Shown: positions 26,049 through 35,239, numbered from the stretch's first letter. The stretch is 64,000 nucleotides of DNA from Pseudomonas migulae (GCF_024169315.1 NZ_JALJWR010000001.1:5692501-5756500); one strand, 5' to 3'. The notes: generated by a model from the sequence alone, not told the origin. Numbers and translations are program-made.

Positions 26049-26939
26049 TTATTTATCGCGAATCGAGAAGTTCGCCATGTGCTCCAGGCCCTTGATCAGC
26101 GCCGAGTGATCCCAGTTGCTGCCACCGATGGCCGCGCAGGTGCTGAACACTTGCTGGGCATTGGCGGTGTTCGGCAGGTTGATGTTCAGCTCCCTGGCGC
26201 CTTGCAGGGCCAGGTTCAGGTCCTTCTGGTGCAGGCTGATGCGGAAGCCCGGATCGAAGGTGCCTTTGATCATGCGCTCGCCGTGCACTTCGAGGATCTT
26301 CGACGAAGCGAAACCACCAATCAGCGCTTCACGCACCTTGGCGGGATCGGCACCGTTTTTCGAGGCGAACAACAGGGCTTCAGCGACCGCCTGGATGTTC
26401 AGCGCAACGATGATCTGGTTCGCCACTTTCGCGGTTTGGCCATCGCCATTGCCACCGACCAGGGTGATGTTCTTGCCCATGGCCTGGAACAACGGCAGTG
26501 CGCGTTCGAAGGCGTCGGCATCGCCGCCGACCATGATGCTCAGGGTCGCAGCCTTGGCGCCGACTTCACCGCCGGACACCGGCGCATCGAGGTACTGCGC
26601 GCCTTTTTCGTTGATTTTGGCCGCGAACGCTTTGGTGGCGGTGGGCGAGATCGAGCTCATGTCGATGACGATTTTGCCTTTGCCCACACCGGCCGCGACG
26701 CCGTCGGCGCGGAACAGCACGTCATCGACCTGCGGCGTATCCGGCACCATGACGATGATGAATTCGGCTTCTTGCGCGACTTCTTTCGGGTTCGCCAGTG
26801 CGACGGCGCCAGCGGCGATCAAGTCGGCAGGCGCGGCGTCGTGGTGCGCCGACAGGAACAGGCTGTGACCGGCTTTCTGCAGGTTCAACGCCATTGGGTG
26901 GCCCATGATGCCGGTGCCGATAAATCCGATTTTAGCCAT
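26049..26939 (-). CDS. glxR: Tartronate semialdehyde reductase (2-hydroxy-3-oxopropionate reductase)
   Basis: A 296-residue beta-hydroxyacid dehydrogenase. The NAD(P) motif is KIGFIGTGIMGHPMALNL at the N terminus; substrate motif DAPVSGGEVGAKAATLSIM and catalytic lysine region GDGQTAKVANQIIVALN follow. It reduces tartronate semialdehyde from Gcl to D-glycerate, which TtuD phosphorylates. Confidence 0.95.
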   Translation of the reverse strand: MAKIGFIGTGIMGHPMALNLQKAGHSLFLSAHHDAAPADLIAAGAVALANPKEVAQEAEFIIVMVPDTPQVDDVLFRADGVAAGVGKGKIVIDMSSISPTATKAFAAKINEKGAQYLDAPVSGGEVGAKAATLSIMVGGDADAFERALPLFQAMGKNITLVGGNGDGQTAKVANQIIVALNIQAVAEALLFASKNGADPAKVREALIGGFASSKILEVHGERMIKGTFDPGFRISLHQKDLNLALQGARELNINLPNTANAQQVFSTCAAIGGSNWDHSALIKGLEHMANFSIRDK

Positions 26940-27000
26940 GAGAAATTCCTCGTTTTATGCCGATGCTGCAATACAGTCTTGGAGACGCAGCAGATTCATA

Positions 27001-27088
27001 GTGGGAGCTGGCTTGCCAACGATGGCGGTGGGTCAGGCAACCTATTTGTCTTGTGTGCCGTCGCCATCGCGGGCAAGCCCGCTCCCAC
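27001..27088. repeat. REP pair (88 bp) between hyi and glxR
   Basis: The two ends belong to slightly different REP subtypes: GGGAGCTGGCTTGCCAACGAT on the left and GGGAGCGGGCTTGCCCGCGAT (inverted) on the right. Confidence 0.88.
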
Positions 27089-27107
27089 AGGGTTTTGTAT
27101 TGTTCGT

Positions 27108-27890
27108 TCAGATCGCGTTATGGGTTTTCAGCCAGCCCAGACCTGCTTCCGTGGTGGTCAGCGGCTTGTATTCACAGCCAACCCAACCCTGGTAACCAAT
27201 GCGGTCCAGGTGTTCGAACAGGAAGCGGTAGTTGATTTCACCGGTGCCTGGTTCGTTGCGTCCTGGGTTGTCGGCCAACTGAATGTGGTTGATCTCGTCC
27301 AGGTATGTGGTCATGGTGCGGGCCAGGTCGCCCTCCATGATTTGCATGTGGTAGATGTCGTATTGCAGGAACAGATTGGCACTGCCGACCTGCTCGCGAA
27401 TCGACAGGGCTTGCGCCGTGTTGTTCAGATAGAACCCCGGGATGTCGCGGGTGTTGATCGCTTCCATCACTAGTTTGATACCGGCTGCTTGCAGCTTCTC
27501 GGCCGCGTACTTGAGGTTGGCGACGAAGGTTTTTTCCACGGTGGCATCGTCGATGCCTTGTGGACGAATACCGGCCAGGCAGTTGACCTGGGTGTTGCCC
27601 AGTACTTTTGCGTAGGCGATGGCCAGGTCGACACCGGCGCGGAACTCTTCAACGCGGTCCGGCAGGCAGGCAATACCGCGCTCGCCCTTGGTCCAGTCAC
27701 CGGCCGGCAGGTTGAACAGCACTTGGGTCAGGCCGTTGGCGTCGAGCTTGGCCTTGATCTCGGCGGAGCTGAAGTCGTAGGGGAACAGGTATTCGACACC
27801 ACTGAAGCCGGCCTTGGCGGCCGCTTCGAAACGGGCAAGAAAATCCTGTTCGGTGAACAGCATGGACAGGTTGGCTGCGAAACGCGGCAT
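27108..27890 (-). CDS. hyi: Hydroxypyruvate isomerase
   Basis: A 260-residue TIM-barrel isomerase interconverting hydroxypyruvate and tartronate semialdehyde. The family start MPRFAANLSMLFTE and the metal/active site segments KLVMEAINTRDIPGF, LQYDIYHMQ and HIQLADNPGRNEPGTGEI are present. Second gene of the gcl operon, with REP pairs on both sides. Confidence 0.95.
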   Translation of the reverse strand: MPRFAANLSMLFTEQDFLARFEAAAKAGFSGVEYLFPYDFSSAEIKAKLDANGLTQVLFNLPAGDWTKGERGIACLPDRVEEFRAGVDLAIAYAKVLGNTQVNCLAGIRPQGIDDATVEKTFVANLKYAAEKLQAAGIKLVMEAINTRDIPGFYLNNTAQALSIREQVGSANLFLQYDIYHMQIMEGDLARTMTTYLDEINHIQLADNPGRNEPGTGEINYRFLFEHLDRIGYQGWVGCEYKPLTTTEAGLGWLKTHNAI

Positions 27891-27922
27891 GGTGGTCTCC
27901 CGTGTATGTGTGGTCCCCCTCT

Positions 27923-28012
27923 GTAGGAGCGAGGCTTGCCCGCGAAGGCGTCGTGTCAGTCGACATCAATGTTGAATGGTACGTCGCCTTCGCGGGCAAG
28001 CCTCGCTCCTGC
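27923..28012. repeat. REP pair (90 bp) between gcl and hyi
   Basis: Inverted REPs of a second subtype, GTAGGAGCGAGGCTTGCCCG, nearly perfect (one base differs at the right end). Confidence 0.9.
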
Positions 28013-28031
28013 AGGGGAGAGCGGTCAGCAG

Positions 28032-29807
28032 TTAATCAAGCAACGAAATCGCCGTCGGCGCATCGTTGCCGACCAGCGCCAGGTCTTCGAATTCGTTGAC
28101 GGCGTTGATCTCGGTGCCCATGGAAATGTTGGTCACACGCTCCAGAATAATCTCGACGATCACCGGCACCTTGAACTCTTCAATCAGCTCCTGGGCCTTA
28201 CGCAGGGCAGGCTGGATCTGACCCGGTTCGAACACACGCAGTGCCTTGCAGCCGAGGCCTTCAGCAACTGCGACGTGATCGACACCGTAACCATTGAGTT
28301 CCGGAGCGTTCAGGTTATCGAAGGACAGCTGCACGCAGTAGTCCATGTCGAAACCGCGCTGAGCCTGACGAATCAGCCCCAGGTACGAATTGTTTACCAC
28401 AACATGGATGTACGGCAGCTTGAACTGCGCGCCCACGGCCAGTTCTTCGATCATGAACTGGAAATCATAGTCGCCGGACAGTGCCACGACTTTGCGGGTC
28501 GGGTCGGCCTTGACCACGCCCAGCGCTGCCGGAATGGTCCAGCCCAGCGGGCCGGCCTGACCGCAGTTGATCCAGTGACGCGGCTTGTAGACGTGCAGGA
28601 ACTGCGCGCCGGCAATCTGCGACAGACCGATGGTGCTGACGTAGCAAGTGTCCTTGCCGAACACCTGGTTCATCTCTTCGTAGACGCGCTGCGGCTTGAC
28701 CGGCACGTTGTCGAAGTGGGTCTTGCGCTGCAGGCTGGCTTTACGCTGCTGGCAATCTTGCAGCCAGGCGCTGCGGTTTTTCAGCTTGCCGGCGGCCTGC
28801 CATTCGCGGGCGACTTCGATGAACACGGTCAGCGCGGCAGCGGCGTCGGACACGATGCCCAGGTCCGGAGTGAACACGCGGCCGATCTGAGTGCCTTCGA
28901 TGTCGACGTGAATGAACTTGCGGCCTTCGGTGTACACGTCGACCGAACCGGTGTGACGGTTCGCCCAACGGTTACCGATGCCGAGGACGACGTCGGATTT
29001 CAGCATCGTGGCGTTGCCGTAACGGTGCGAGGTCTGCAAGCCGACCATGCCGACCATCAGCGGGTGATCGTCCGGAATGGTGCCCCAGCCCATCAGGGTC
29101 GGAATCACCGGGATACCGGTCAGCTCAGCGAACTCCACCAGCAAGTCGCTGGCGTCGGCATTGATGATGCCGCCACCGGCCACCAACAATGGGCGTTCGG
29201 CCTGATCGAGCAGGGCCAAGGCTTTTTCCACCTGAACGCGGGTCGCGCTCGGCTTGGCCAATGGCAGCGGCTGGTAGGCATCGATGTCGAATTCGATTTC
29301 GGCCATCTGCACATCGAACGGCAGATCGATCAGCACCGGACCCGGGCGACCGGAACGCATTTCGAAGAAAGCCTTCTGAAAGGCGTAAGGCACCTGACCC
29401 GGTTCCAGAACGGTGGTTGCCCACTTGGTCACTGGCTTGACGATGCTGGTGATGTCGACAGCCTGGAAGTCTTCCTTATGCATCCGGGCGCGGGGTGCTT
29501 GCCCTGTGATGCACAGGATCGGGATCGAGTCGGCCGAGGCGCTGTAGAGCCCGGTGACCATGTCAGTACCGGCCGGGCCGGAAGTGCCGATGCACACGCC
29601 AATGTTGCCGGCCTTGGTGCGGGTGTAGCCCTCGGCCATGTGCGAGGCGCCTTCAACGTGGCGAGCGAGGACGTGATCGATGCCACCGACCTTCTGCAAG
29701 GCGTTGTACAGCGGGTTGATCGCGGCGCCCGGGATGCCAAAAGCGGTATCAACCCCTTCACGGCGCATCACCAGAACGGCGGCTTCGATTGCTCTCATTT
29801 TGCTCAT
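28032..29807 (-). CDS. gcl: Glyoxylate carboligase
   Basis: A 591-residue thiamine-diphosphate enzyme joining two glyoxylates to tartronate semialdehyde with loss of CO2. N-terminal domain: [20 protein letters not shown] with [17 protein letters not shown]-terminal ThDP site [18 protein letters not shown] ending in NNSYLG. ATG 29807 has a GAGG ribosome site at the right distance; an in-frame upstream start would add 12 basic residues. It is the first gene of the operon gcl-hyi-glxR-ttuD-pyk, interrupted by three REP pairs. Two TTGTATACAA palindromes lie upstream. Confidence 0.96.
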   Translation of the reverse strand: MSKMRAIEAAVLVMRREGVDTAFGIPGAAINPLYNALQKVGGIDHVLARHVEGASHMAEGYTRTKAGNIGVCIGTSGPAGTDMVTGLYSASADSIPILCITGQAPRARMHKEDFQAVDITSIVKPVTKWATTVLEPGQVPYAFQKAFFEMRSGRPGPVLIDLPFDVQMAEIEFDIDAYQPLPLAKPSATRVQVEKALALLDQAERPLLVAGGGIINADASDLLVEFAELTGIPVIPTLMGWGTIPDDHPLMVGMVGLQTSHRYGNATMLKSDVVLGIGNRWANRHTGSVDVYTEGRKFIHVDIEGTQIGRVFTPDLGIVSDAAAALTVFIEVAREWQAAGKLKNRSAWLQDCQQRKASLQRKTHFDNVPVKPQRVYEEMNQVFGKDTCYVSTIGLSQIAGAQFLHVYKPRHWINCGQAGPLGWTIPAALGVVKADPTRKVVALSGDYDFQFMIEELAVGAQFKLPYIHVVVNNSYLGLIRQAQRGFDMDYCVQLSFDNLNAPELNGYGVDHVAVAEGLGCKALRVFEPGQIQPALRKAQELIEEFKVPVIVEIILERVTNISMGTEINAVNEFEDLALVGNDAPTAISLLD

Positions 29808-29833
29808 GGTTTTGTGCCTCTTACGTTTTGTAA

Positions 29834-29843
29834 TTGTATACAA
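29834..29843. promoter_or_regulatory. TTGTATACAA palindrome, gcl-proximal operator candidate
   Basis: Perfect 10-bp palindrome 27 bases upstream of the gcl start codon. GntR-family (FadR/VanR-like) regulators favour this kind of TNGTATACNA site. The identical sequence recurs at 29972-29981. Confidence 0.6.
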
Positions 29844-29971
29844 GTGGCTTTGCGCAGAGTGTATTCACGGCGGACGGCGCAGGTCAATCCATTTTCTCAA
29901 GCGACTGTTTCATTCGTCGGAAGCCTGTTCTGCTGTGGCTTTTCGTCGCATGCGGCGCTTTTCGAGAATTA

Positions 29972-29981
29972 TTGTATACAA
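29972..29981. promoter_or_regulatory. TTGTATACAA palindrome, distal operator candidate
   Basis: Second exact copy of the palindrome, 138 bases centre to centre from the first and 94 bases upstream of the GlcG-like gene. The pair could serve both divergent transcripts. Confidence 0.6.
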
Positions 29982-30014
29982 AAGAATAACTCATTGTGTT
30001 CTATTTGTTGCATC

Positions 30015-30039
30015 GGACTGCGGCACAAACGCGCAGTCC
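30015..30039 (+). promoter_or_regulatory. Hairpin in the leader of the GlcG-like gene
   Basis: GGACTGCG and CGCAGTCC arms (perfect 8 bp) around a 9-base loop, ending 35 bases before the ATG. Not followed by a T run, so a terminator is unlikely. Confidence 0.4.
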
Positions 30040-30074
30040 ATCCGCTTTCCCTATAACAAAATGAGGACGGCACC

Positions 30075-30515
30075 ATGAGCGCTTTAACCTTGAAAGTGGC
30101 AGTCAACCTGACCAGTCAGGCCATCTCCGCCGCGCGTGCAATTTCCGCGGCCCCGTTGACCATCGCCGTACTGGATGCCGGCGGGCATCTGCTCTCGCTG
30201 CAACGCGAAGACGGCGCCAGCCTGCTGCGACCGCAAATCGCCATCGGCAAAGCCTGGGGCGCCATCGCCCTGGGCAAAGGTTCGCGCCTGCTGGCGCTGG
30301 ACGCCCAGCAACGCCCGGCGTTTATTGCTGCCTTGAACAGTCTGGGGCAGGGCAGTGTGGTGCCGGCACCGGGAGGCGTGTTGATTCGGGATCAGGACGG
30401 GAGTGTGCTGGGTGCGGTGGGGATCAGCGGGGATCTGTCGGATGTCGACGAGCAGTGTGCGATCAATGCGATCGAGGCGTTGGGGTTAAGGGCGGATGCG
30501 GGGGTTACTGCCTGA
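30075..30515 (+). CDS. GlcG/HbpS-family protein
   Basis: A 146-residue single-domain protein of the GlcG/HbpS (haem-degrading domain) family. Characteristic segments are TIAVLDAGGHLLSLQREDGAS, PGGVLIRDQDGSVLGAVGISG and a C-terminal DEQCAINAIEALG. Members accompany glycolate/glyoxylate genes and their biochemical role is unsettled. The position, divergent from gcl with shared palindromes, suggests joint regulation with glyoxylate use. Confidence 0.85.
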   Translation: MSALTLKVAVNLTSQAISAARAISAAPLTIAVLDAGGHLLSLQREDGASLLRPQIAIGKAWGAIALGKGSRLLALDAQQRPAFIAALNSLGQGSVVPAPGGVLIRDQDGSVLGAVGISGDLSDVDEQCAINAIEALGLRADAGVTA

Positions 30516-30538
30516 TCGTTAGCGCCTGAACAAATGTA

Positions 30539-30629
30539 ATCGCTGGCAAGCCAGCTCCCACAAGGACCGGCGGTGTTCACATATTTTGTGGGCACCATCA
30601 GACCCTGTGGGAGCTGGCTTGCCAGCGAT
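30539..30629. repeat. REP pair (REPIN, 91 bp) upstream of the RAYT gene
   Basis: Two identical inverted 23-base REPs of the GTGGGAGCTGGCTTGCCAGC subtype. It has the same length as the REPIN downstream of the transposase. Confidence 0.93.
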
Positions 30630-30727
30630 TGCTATTTGGCAGACACATCCAGCTAAAAAGTCTATATCAACAATCAGAGTTTCCAAGTCTAGCCTTTTCA
30701 TGAACCAATCATGAGAGAGGCAAAGGA

Positions 30728-31186
30728 ATGCCTGATTTACCTGCTTCACATCGCCTGCGAACGGGGCGCTATGCCGAACCCAGCCGAATCTATTTACTGA
30801 CCACCAACACTCTGGATCGCGAGCCGATTTTTGCCGACTTCGCTTTGGGCAGATTGGTGGTTCATCAATTTCGCCGAGCACAAGATCTCGGATTGGCAAA
30901 ATCATTGGCTTGGGTCGTCATGCCCGACCATTTTCATTGGCTGGTCGAATTGGAAAGCTGTTCGCTCAGAACGTTGATGCGCCAGACTAAATCCCTGATT
31001 ACGAGGGAGGTGAATTTTTCGAGTAGTAGAGGTGGGCCGCTTTGGCAGCAGGGCTATCACGACCGGGCGTTGAGGTGGGAGGAGGATTTGGTGAAATTGT
31101 CCCGGTATGTCGTGGCAAACCCGTTGCGGGCCGGGCTTGTTGAAAAGCTTGGGGACTATCCGCTTTGGGATGCCATCTGGGTTTGA
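30728..31186 (+). CDS. RAYT, REP-associated tyrosine transposase
   Basis: A 152-residue single-domain HUH-type nuclease. The histidine motif is MPDHFHWLVEL (His68, His70), and the likely catalytic tyrosine is Tyr110 in WQQGYHDRALR; the helical SRYVVANPLRAGLV ending is typical of the TnpA_REP/Y1 family. These enzymes recognise REP hairpins as single strands and are domesticated single-copy genes. Flanked on both sides by 91-bp REPINs of one subtype, presumably its own substrates. The reading frame is intact. GC content looks lower than in neighbours. Confidence 0.92.
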   Translation: MPDLPASHRLRTGRYAEPSRIYLLTTNTLDREPIFADFALGRLVVHQFRRAQDLGLAKSLAWVVMPDHFHWLVELESCSLRTLMRQTKSLITREVNFSSSRGGPLWQQGYHDRALRWEEDLVKLSRYVVANPLRAGLVEKLGDYPLWDAIWV

Positions 31187-31206
31187 GTCGGCACCGAGTT
31201 GCCTTC

Positions 31207-31297
31207 ATCGCTGGCAAGCCAGCTCCCACAGAGATTTGTGTCATTCACAGCATTTGAATTCAACAGAGAAACCTGTGGGAGCTGGCTTGCCAGCGAT
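31207..31297. repeat. REP pair (REPIN, 91 bp) downstream of the RAYT gene
   Basis: Same 23-base REP subtype and same total length as the upstream REPIN; the internal spacer sequences differ. Confidence 0.93.
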
Positions 31298-31314
31298 GGC
31301 CACACCGCGGTCTT

Positions 31315-31920
31315 TCAGTCCGGCTCACACCCCTTGAGCACCAACCGGATAATCGTCTGCGCCGCCGCTTCATAATCGCTTTCATCCAGCTTGGCCTTGC
31401 CGGTAATCGCGGTGATCTGCCAATCAAAGTCGGCGTAGGTCTGGGTCGCGGCCCAGATGCTGAACATCAGGTGGTTGGGGTCGATAGGGGCGATCTGGCC
31501 GCGGTCGATCCAGGTCTGGATGCAGTCGATGTTGTGCTTGGCCTGACCGTTGAGCTGCTCCACCAGGTCGGCGCTCAGGTGCGGCGCACCGTGCATGATT
31601 TCGCTGGCGAACACCTTGGAGGCGAAGGGCAGGTCGCGGGAGATGCGGATTTTCGAGCGGATGTAGCCGCTCAACACTTCGCTGGGCACGCCGTCGGCGT
31701 TGAACGGCGTCGAGGCCTGCAGGATGGGCTCGATGATGCTTTCCAGAACCTCGCGGTAGAGGTTTTCCTTGGACTTGAAGTAATAGTAGACATTGGGCTT
31801 GGGCAAACCCGCCTTGGCTGCGATATCACTGGTTTTGGTCGCAGCGAAGCCCTTGTCGGCAAATTCTTCACTGGCGGCACGCAGGATCAGTTCTTTGTTG
31901 CGCTCGCGGATAGTGCTCAT
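31315..31920 (-). CDS. TetR-family regulator, RutR-like
   Basis: A 201-residue TetR regulator. HTH: EEFADKGFAATKTSDIAAKAGLPKPNVYYYF (helix-turn-helix about residues 25-45). The ligand domain matches the RutR/YcdC group from memory, with LKISRDLPFASK-like (here IRISRDLPFASK), EIMHGAP and IAPIDPNHLMFSIWAATQTYADF. RutR in E. coli responds to uracil/thymine and controls pyrimidine catabolism; no pyrimidine genes are adjacent here. ATG 31920 is chosen over an upstream start that adds 13 unconserved residues. Confidence 0.88.
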   Translation of the reverse strand: MSTIRERNKELILRAASEEFADKGFAATKTSDIAAKAGLPKPNVYYYFKSKENLYREVLESIIEPILQASTPFNADGVPSEVLSGYIRSKIRISRDLPFASKVFASEIMHGAPHLSADLVEQLNGQAKHNIDCIQTWIDRGQIAPIDPNHLMFSIWAATQTYADFDWQITAITGKAKLDESDYEAAAQTIIRLVLKGCEPD

Positions 31921-32054
31921 AAACCAGGTGATTCCTTGCCTGTTCTGGCGGTTGCGCATGGTAGCACCGGCCTCCCGCAGCGCTCAAGAATGCCCCATGT
32001 GGTGCTCGGCCACGCTATGCTGCGCAGCATTCATTCAAGAAGGACACCAGATTC

Positions 32055-32969
32055 ATGGCAGGAAGCAGTTTACTGTTGCTGATCGACGACATTGCCGCCG
32101 TACTCGATGACGTGGCGTTGATGACCAAAATGGCCGCCAAGAAAACCGCCGGCGTGCTCGGTGACGACCTGGCGCTCAACGCCCAGCAGGTCAGCGGTGT
32201 GCGCGCCGAGCGGGAAATCCCGGTGGTCTGGGCGGTTGCCAAGGGTTCGTTTCTCAACAAACTGATCCTGGTGCCGTCGGCGTTGGCGATCAGTGCGTTC
32301 ATTCCCTGGCTGGTCACGCCGTTGCTGATGGTCGGCGGCGCTTACCTGTGTTTCGAAGGTTTCGAAAAGCTCGCGCACAAGTTCCTGCACAGCAAGGCTG
32401 AAGACCAGGCAGAGCATGCGGAACTGGTCGAAGCCGTGGCCGATCCGGCGGTCGACCTGGTGGCGTTCGAAAAGGACAAGATCAAGGGGGCCATCCGCAC
32501 CGACTTCATTCTCTCGGCGGAAATCATTGCCATCACCCTCGGCACCGTGGCGGAGGCGTCGCTGACCCAGCAAGTCATCGTGCTTTCGGGTATCGCGATC
32601 GTCATGACCATCGGCGTCTACGGCCTGGTGGCCGGCATCGTCAAGCTCGATGACCTCGGCCTGTGGCTGACCCAGAAGCCCGGCCAGATGGCTAAAAGCA
32701 TCGGCGGCGGGATTCTGCGTGCGGCGCCCTACATGATGAAAAGCCTGTCGGTGATCGGCACCGCGGCGATGTTTCTGGTGGGCGGCGGGATTCTCACCCA
32801 CGGCGTGCCGGTGGTTCATCACTGGATTGAAAGCGTCAGCGCGGGGGCGGGTGGTGCCGGGTTTATCGTGCCGACGTTGCTGAATGCGGTGGCGGGGATT
32901 GTGGCGGGTGCGGTGGTGTTGGCGGGTGTGATGGTTGTCAGCAAGATCTGGAAAACAGTGAAAGGCTGA
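32055..32969 (+). CDS. DUF808 (YedI-like) inner-membrane protein
   Basis: A 304-residue membrane protein beginning [21 protein letters not shown], the family hallmark. Several hydrophobic helices (e.g. [31 protein letters not shown] and the glycine/valine-rich C-terminal pair). The function of this family is unknown. It is divergent from the TetR gene and could be its target, but nothing in the sequence proves this. Followed by a REP pair and a bidirectional terminator. Confidence 0.88.
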   Translation: MAGSSLLLLIDDIAAVLDDVALMTKMAAKKTAGVLGDDLALNAQQVSGVRAEREIPVVWAVAKGSFLNKLILVPSALAISAFIPWLVTPLLMVGGAYLCFEGFEKLAHKFLHSKAEDQAEHAELVEAVADPAVDLVAFEKDKIKGAIRTDFILSAEIIAITLGTVAEASLTQQVIVLSGIAIVMTIGVYGLVAGIVKLDDLGLWLTQKPGQMAKSIGGGILRAAPYMMKSLSVIGTAAMFLVGGGILTHGVPVVHHWIESVSAGAGGAGFIVPTLLNAVAGIVAGAVVLAGVMVVSKIWKTVKG

Positions 32970-32988
32970 AGCCTGACACTGTTCAACT

Positions 32989-33076
32989 GTGGGAGCGGGC
33001 TTGCTCGCGAAGGCGGTGTGTCATTCAACATAGATATCGACTGACACTCCGCCTTCGCGAGCAAGCCCGCTCCCAC
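32989..33076. repeat. REP pair (REPIN, 88 bp)
   Basis: Two inverted 23-base REPs of the GTGGGAGCGGGCTTGCTCGC subtype, same length and subtype as the pair at 20033-20120. Confidence 0.92.
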
Positions 33077-33109
33077 AGTTGATTTGTGGTGTTTGAAGTT
33101 CCGTACATG

Positions 33110-33146
33110 AAAAAGGCCATTCGACTCGCATCGAATGGCCTTTTTT
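33110..33146. terminator. Bidirectional terminator between DUF808 and mlaA genes
   Basis: 15-base perfect arms AAAAAGGCCATTCGA / TCGAATGGCCTTTTT with a 6-base loop; A run on one side and T run on the other serve both convergent genes. Confidence 0.93.
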
Positions 33147-33159
33147 ATTGCTACCGGAG

Positions 33160-33948
33160 TTACTCGGCGATCTGCAACTTGCGCGACTCGGTGTACACGT
33201 AGCGCACCTTCTCGTACTCGAACGGCGAGTTCAGCTGGCCATAGCGGAAGCTGGTCTGGTTGCGCTTGTCGATGCTGCGCAGGACCCACACTTCCGGGTG
33301 GTTGGAGCTGACTTCGGCGACGTTCAGGAAGTTGATCGCGTTCTCTGCGGTGAAGTCCACTGCCAGGCCGCCGGTGTCGCGGATGTTGGAAGGGCCGAGG
33401 ATCGGCAGGACAAAGTAGGCGCCGCCCGGTACGCCGTAGAAGCCGAGGGTTTGACCGAAGTCTTCGCTCTGGCGCGGCAGGCCCATGGCGGTGGCCGGGT
33501 CCCACAGGCCGGCAATACCGATGGTGGTATTGAGCAGCAGGCGCGCCGTGGTTTCCATCGAGCGCTTGCCCTTGAACTGCAGCAGGCTGTTCATCAGGTT
33601 CGGCACATCGCCGAGGTTGTTGAAGAAGTTGCTGACGCCGGTGCGCAGGAAACTTGGCGTGATGTAGCGATACCCGTCGACCACCGGCAGGAACACCCAT
33701 TGGTCGAAGCGGTAGTTGAAGTGATAGACCCGGCGGTTCCACTCTTCCAGCGGGTCGTACACGTTCAGTGCGTTGAGCGTTGAGCGTTCGAATTCGCGCT
33801 GATCCAGCCCCGGGTTGAATTTGAGTTTGCTCAACGGCTCCTTGAAACCGTCATTGTCGATGACCACCGGCGCGTTGGCTTTGCTGTTGTCGGCATTGGC
33901 GACGCCTGCACAGAGTAACGCTGCGATAAGCAGGAGGTATTTAGCCAC
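33160..33948 (-). CDS. mlaA: MlaA (VacJ), outer-membrane phospholipid transport protein
   Basis: A 262-residue protein of the Mla retrograde lipid pathway, which removes phospholipid from the outer leaflet. Conserved VYDPLEEWNRRVYHFNYRFDQW, RTGVSNFFNNLGDVPNLMNSLLQ and GGPAYFVLPxxGPS-like (here GGAYFVLPILGPSNIRDT) are seen. The N-terminal signal (MAKYLLLIAALLCAGVANA) has a cysteine but not a proper lipobox, so it may be cleaved by signal peptidase I rather than lipidated. Start is GTG, overlapping the upstream hydrolase gene by eight bases. Confidence 0.94.
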   Translation of the reverse strand: MAKYLLLIAALLCAGVANADNSKANAPVVIDNDGFKEPLSKLKFNPGLDQREFERSTLNALNVYDPLEEWNRRVYHFNYRFDQWVFLPVVDGYRYITPSFLRTGVSNFFNNLGDVPNLMNSLLQFKGKRSMETTARLLLNTTIGIAGLWDPATAMGLPRQSEDFGQTLGFYGVPGGAYFVLPILGPSNIRDTGGLAVDFTAENAINFLNVAEVSSNHPEVWVLRSIDKRNQTSFRYGQLNSPFEYEKVRYVYTESRKLQIAE

Positions 33949-35239
33949 GGAAGAACTCCAGCATGGCGTCGCTGTTGACGCGATAGTTAAGGTTGCCGCA
34001 ATGGCCGCCCAGTGGATAAACAGTCAAGCGATCGCCGAAGGTCTTGCGCAGGAAACCGAGGTCGCCAGGGCCGAGAATCACATCGTCGGCGTTGTGCATG
34101 ACCGCGATTTTCGGGCTGTCGTGCAGGTAATCCTTCAAGGCATACAAGCTGACCTGATCGATCAGTTGCAGCAGGCTGCCGCCGTCGGTGCGGGCACGCC
34201 ACATCGGGATCACCTGTTCGGTGATGTAGCAGTCGAAGTCGCACTGCAGCGCACGCTTGAGGTACGGCGTGAGCGTGGTGCCTTCTGTAATGGGGGTTTT
34301 CGGTGGAGTGATCAGGCCGCGACGGTTGATCAAGTCTGAAGTAAAGGCGATGTCGGCGGCCGAGAAGCGGAACGACGTGCCGATGAGCATGGCCATCTGT
34401 TCGTTGGTCAAATGCTGCTTGGACTGTTGGAAGTCATAGAGCAGGGCATCGTTAAGGTCGATGTAGCCTTTTTGCTGGAAGTAGCGGGTCAGTTTGTCCA
34501 GCACCAGCTCATAGAACGTCGTGCTGTTGTTGATGCCCTTGACCTCGGTCTGGACGAGTCTGTCCAGGTTGGTGATCGAGGTGTAAAGGTTGACCGGCGG
34601 GTTGAGCAGCAAGACTTTCTTGAAATTGAAACTGCGGCGGGTTTCGTCCAGATGCGCGACAAAGGCGGCGTCCAGTGCACCCAGGCTGTAACCGGTCAGG
34701 TAGTAATCGGTGACGGCCACTTTCGGGTTTTGTGCCCGCACGGCCTGCATCACCCGGTACATGTCTTCGGCGTCGTCCTTGGTGATACCCGGTGTGGCAA
34801 AGCGTGAGGCGGCGCTCATGAAGTCGAAGCTGGTCGGCGACGACAGTTGCACCACGTGGTAGCCAGCCTTGTAGTAGAGCTTTTTCAGGTATTCGTTGAG
34901 ACTGCTGTCATAGCGCGCGCCAGTGCCGGCGATCAGGAAGATCAGCGGCGCGGCTTTATCCTGAGTGGCGATGCGATAGGTCAGTTTCTTCACCGGCCAG
35001 AAGTTGTCCGGCAATTCGAACTCACGCTCCGGGCGCAACGTGACGCTGCGGGTTTCCTGGTCGATGTCATCGTCCAGCGGCAACTCCGGACGCAGGTCCG
35101 GCGGCGTCGTCGCAATGGTGGCCTCGAACGGATTGGTCAAGGGGTAGCCATAACTGGCGGCGTCGATATCGACCGCCAGTGCGGACGCACTCAAAATAAG
35201 GCCGCCAAACAGGGCGGCGAAGCGCAAGGAACGGAGCAT
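33941..35239 (-). CDS. Exported alpha/beta-hydrolase-fold protein
   Basis: A 432-residue protein with an N-terminal signal (to about SASALA). The nucleophile elbow is GYSLGA (Ser185), with a probable acid at HNADDVILGP and the histidine in GGHCGNL near the C terminus, giving a plausible Ser-Asp-His triad. Such proteins are often mislabelled serine/threonine kinase in Pseudomonas; no kinase motif is present. It overlaps mlaA by eight bases, so an envelope lipid role (esterase or phospholipase) is a reasonable but unproven inference. ATG 35239 opens the signal peptide; the longer frame does not. Confidence 0.82.
   Translation of the reverse strand: MLRSLRFAALFGGLILSASALAVDIDAASYGYPLTNPFEATIATTPPDLRPELPLDDDIDQETRSVTLRPEREFELPDNFWPVKKLTYRIATQDKAAPLIFLIAGTGARYDSSLNEYLKKLYYKAGYHVVQLSSPTSFDFMSAASRFATPGITKDDAEDMYRVMQAVRAQNPKVAVTDYYLTGYSLGALDAAFVAHLDETRRSFNFKKVLLLNPPVNLYTSITNLDRLVQTEVKGINNSTTFYELVLDKLTRYFQQKGYIDLNDALLYDFQQSKQHLTNEQMAMLIGTSFRFSAADIAFTSDLINRRGLITPPKTPITEGTTLTPYLKRALQCDFDCYITEQVIPMWRARTDGGSLLQLIDQVSLYALKDYLHDSPKIAVMHNADDVILGPGDLGFLRKTFGDRLTVYPLGGHCGNLNYRVNSDAMLEFFRG

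Larger units (their letters stand above)
30539..31297. mobile_element. REP-RAYT unit (REPIN-transposase-REPIN)
   Basis: The RAYT gene together with its left (30539-30629) and right (31207-31297) REPINs. The arrangement is that described for REPtron-like loci in Pseudomonas, where a RAYT is flanked by its cognate REPs. No target-site duplication or insertion-sequence ends were detected. Confidence 0.75.

Noticed and set aside
27936..30056. 706-codon open frame on the plus strand
   Set aside because: It is antisense to gcl (and part of its leader), a high-GC mirror frame; the minus-strand product has all glyoxylate carboligase motifs.
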